From Lacrimispora sp. BS-2 (GTDB lineage Bacteria; Bacillota; Clostridia; Lachnospirales; Lachnospiraceae): 64,000 bases of DNA. Location: the NCBI RefSeq assembly GCF_040207125.1, contig NZ_CP157940.1:2542001-2606000 (forward strand), in the 5' to 3' direction. Shown piece by piece: positions 62,951 through 64,000 of this stretch (positions are counted from its first letter, which is position 1; every line of letters begins with the position of its first letter). The notes beneath the pieces are model-generated. The model had not been told where the DNA came from, did not search any database, and worked only from the letters and a program-made list of their open reading frames with translations. The position numbers and the translations under genes were made by a program.

Positions 62951-64000
62951 TCATGAATTTTTCTTTCCATTTTTTTTGCCCGCTTCCCGGGCCATATAGG
63001 GTTGCCCACTGAGGGTTCTTTCTTTTATCTTTGCCTCTAAAGCCTCCACAACGGTTTTTAGCACCTTGATCCTGGCATAATATTTGCAGTTTCCCTCCAC
63101 GACCACCCAGGGAGCATAGGTGGTGGAAGTCCGCACCAGCATCTCATTGACCGCAGATTCATACTGATCCCATTTCTCCCGGTTTCTCCAGTCCTCTTCC
63201 GTGATCTTCCACTGCTTTGACGGATTGTCCTGACGCTCCTTAAAGCGCTTTTCCTGTTCCTCTTTATCGATATGGAGCCAGAATTTAATGACTACGGCTC
63301 CTGCATTTGCCATGTGGTTTTCCATTTCATTTATTTCCTGGTAAGCCTGTTTCCACTGGTTCTCACTGCAAAAGCCCTCGATCCGCTCCACCAGAACCCG
63401 TCCATACCAGGTACGGTCAAAGATAGCGATATGGCCTGCTTTTGGCACATGGTTCCAGAAACGCCACAGATAATGATGGACCCGTTCCAGATCATTGGGT
63501 GCCGATGTAGGGTACACTTTATAGCCTCTGGGGTCTAAATGGCTGGTAAGGCGCTTGATTGCCCCGCCCTTTCCTGCCGCATCCCAGCCCTCAAAGCCTA
63601 AGACTAGGGGAATTCTTAAGCGGTATATTTGGCTGTGAAGAGATTCCAGCTTCTTCCATAGCCGGTCCATCTCCTTCTTATAATCTTCCTTTGTTATGGT
63701 CTTTGTCAAATCCACGCCGGACAAGACTCCGTTCTGGTATTTCTCAGAGCGGACCGGTACTTCCTTTTCCTTTCTCTCTCCCCTTAATTCCCGCTGCCTT
63801 AAGGCATCCTCTAAGCAGTCCGCCACCTGGGTCATGATCTTGGCGGAGGCAAAATCCTTGTCAGTTGCTTCGATGATGGTCCAGGGGGCGTAGTCCATAT
63901 CTGTCCGTTCAAGCATTTCCTCGCAGATTGCCAGATAACGGCCATACTCCTTATTCCTCCGCCAGTCTTCCTTTGTTACCCGCCAGTCTGTCTCCCTGGA
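62951..64000 (-). CDS. Tandem PPK2-family polyphosphate kinase / polyphosphate:AMP phosphotransferase (runs off window)
   Basis: The frame is open to base 64000 and continues outside. The visible 349 residues hold the end of one PPK2 domain (DWRRNKEYGRYLAICEEM, DYAPWTIIEATDKDFASAKI), a linker, then a full second domain with Walker A GFEGWDAAGKGGAIKRL, YPTSAPNDLERVHHYLWRFW and DRTWYGRVLVERIEG. Two PPK2 domains in one chain are typical of polyphosphate:AMP phosphotransferase. The ATG at 63916 is internal, not the start. Ends with a basic tail (REAGKKNGKKNS). Confidence 0.92.
   Translation of the reverse strand, partial: SRETDWRVTKEDWRRNKEYGRYLAICEEMLERTDMDYAPWTIIEATDKDFASAKIMTQVADCLEDALRQRELRGERKEKEVPVRSEKYQNGVLSGVDLTKTITKEDYKKEMDRLWKKLESLHSQIYRLRIPLVLGFEGWDAAGKGGAIKRLTSHLDPRGYKVYPTSAPNDLERVHHYLWRFWNHVPKAGHIAIFDRTWYGRVLVERIEGFCSENQWKQAYQEINEMENHMANAGAVVIKFWLHIDKEEQEKRFKERQDNPSKQWKITEEDWRNREKWDQYESAVNEMLVRTSTTYAPWVVVEGNCKYYARIKVLKTVVEALEAKIKERTLSGQPYMAREAGKKNGKKNS

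Overview
This 64 kb window looks like chromosome from an anaerobic, endospore-forming Clostridia, most likely a Lachnospiraceae of the Lacrimispora / 'Clostridium saccharolyticum-sphenoides' type. The reasons are a GerA-family germination protein, small lineage-typical proteins (DUF3842, DUF6106, DUF6110), the gene order oxidoreductase-cmk-ispH-rpsA, strong AGGAGG ribosome sites, A+T-rich promoters and a moderate G+C core. The species cannot be fixed from the window alone. No rRNA, tRNA, CRISPR array or complete transposon was seen.

Layout. 1-8.2 kb: a YitT-family gene cut by the window edge, germination protein, guaB, groES-groEL under a CIRCE operator, and a repeat-rich LEA-like protein. 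8.3-12.3 kb: L-rhamnose operon rhaB-rhaM-rhaA-rhaD. 12.3-16.5 kb: an A+T-rich decayed island with an integrase remnant, a probable type I toxin-antitoxin pair, an AAA ATPase, an orphan membrane protein, two paralogous coiled-coil proteins and two diverged copies of a 104-bp sequence. 16.6-25.4 kb: a glycan-use locus (ABC sugar importer, Gfo/Idh oxidoreductase, two AraC regulators, a GH101/GH129-like hydrolase). 25.4-32.6 kb: MocR regulator, MORN-like membrane protein, glnS, YkuD L,D-transpeptidase. 32.7-38.3 kb: an ECF importer with a nucleoside phosphorylase and two RpiR regulators. 38.4-41.3 kb: PTS IIBC plus GH4 phospho-glucosidase. 41.7-46.7 kb: a second YkuD protein, EamA exporter, DapB-like dehydrogenase, MerR regulator. 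46.8-49.8 kb: a thiamine/pyrimidine-precursor importer under a TPP riboswitch. 49.9-56.7 kb: metal P-type ATPase, DUF6110 protein, HD-GYP protein, Fur-like regulator and the feoA-feoA-feoB operon with two kinds of candidate metal-regulator sites. 56.8-64 kb: M13 peptidase, rpsA, ispH, cmk, flavoprotein oxidoreductase and a tandem PPK2 kinase running off the end.

The most unusual signals are: (a) a short dispersed leader module (a hairpin whose stem covaries between copies, followed by a conserved ACCTTTATGCCC-like segment that opens a very short uORF) lying 30-45 nt upstream of five separate genes, in the sense orientation every time; (b) the unlisted 32-aa holin-like toxin with an antisense RNA; (c) repeated GTTAG-N6-CTAAC palindromes around the feo/fur locus, one covering a -10 box; and (d) the decayed island between the rhamnose operon and the glycan transporter.
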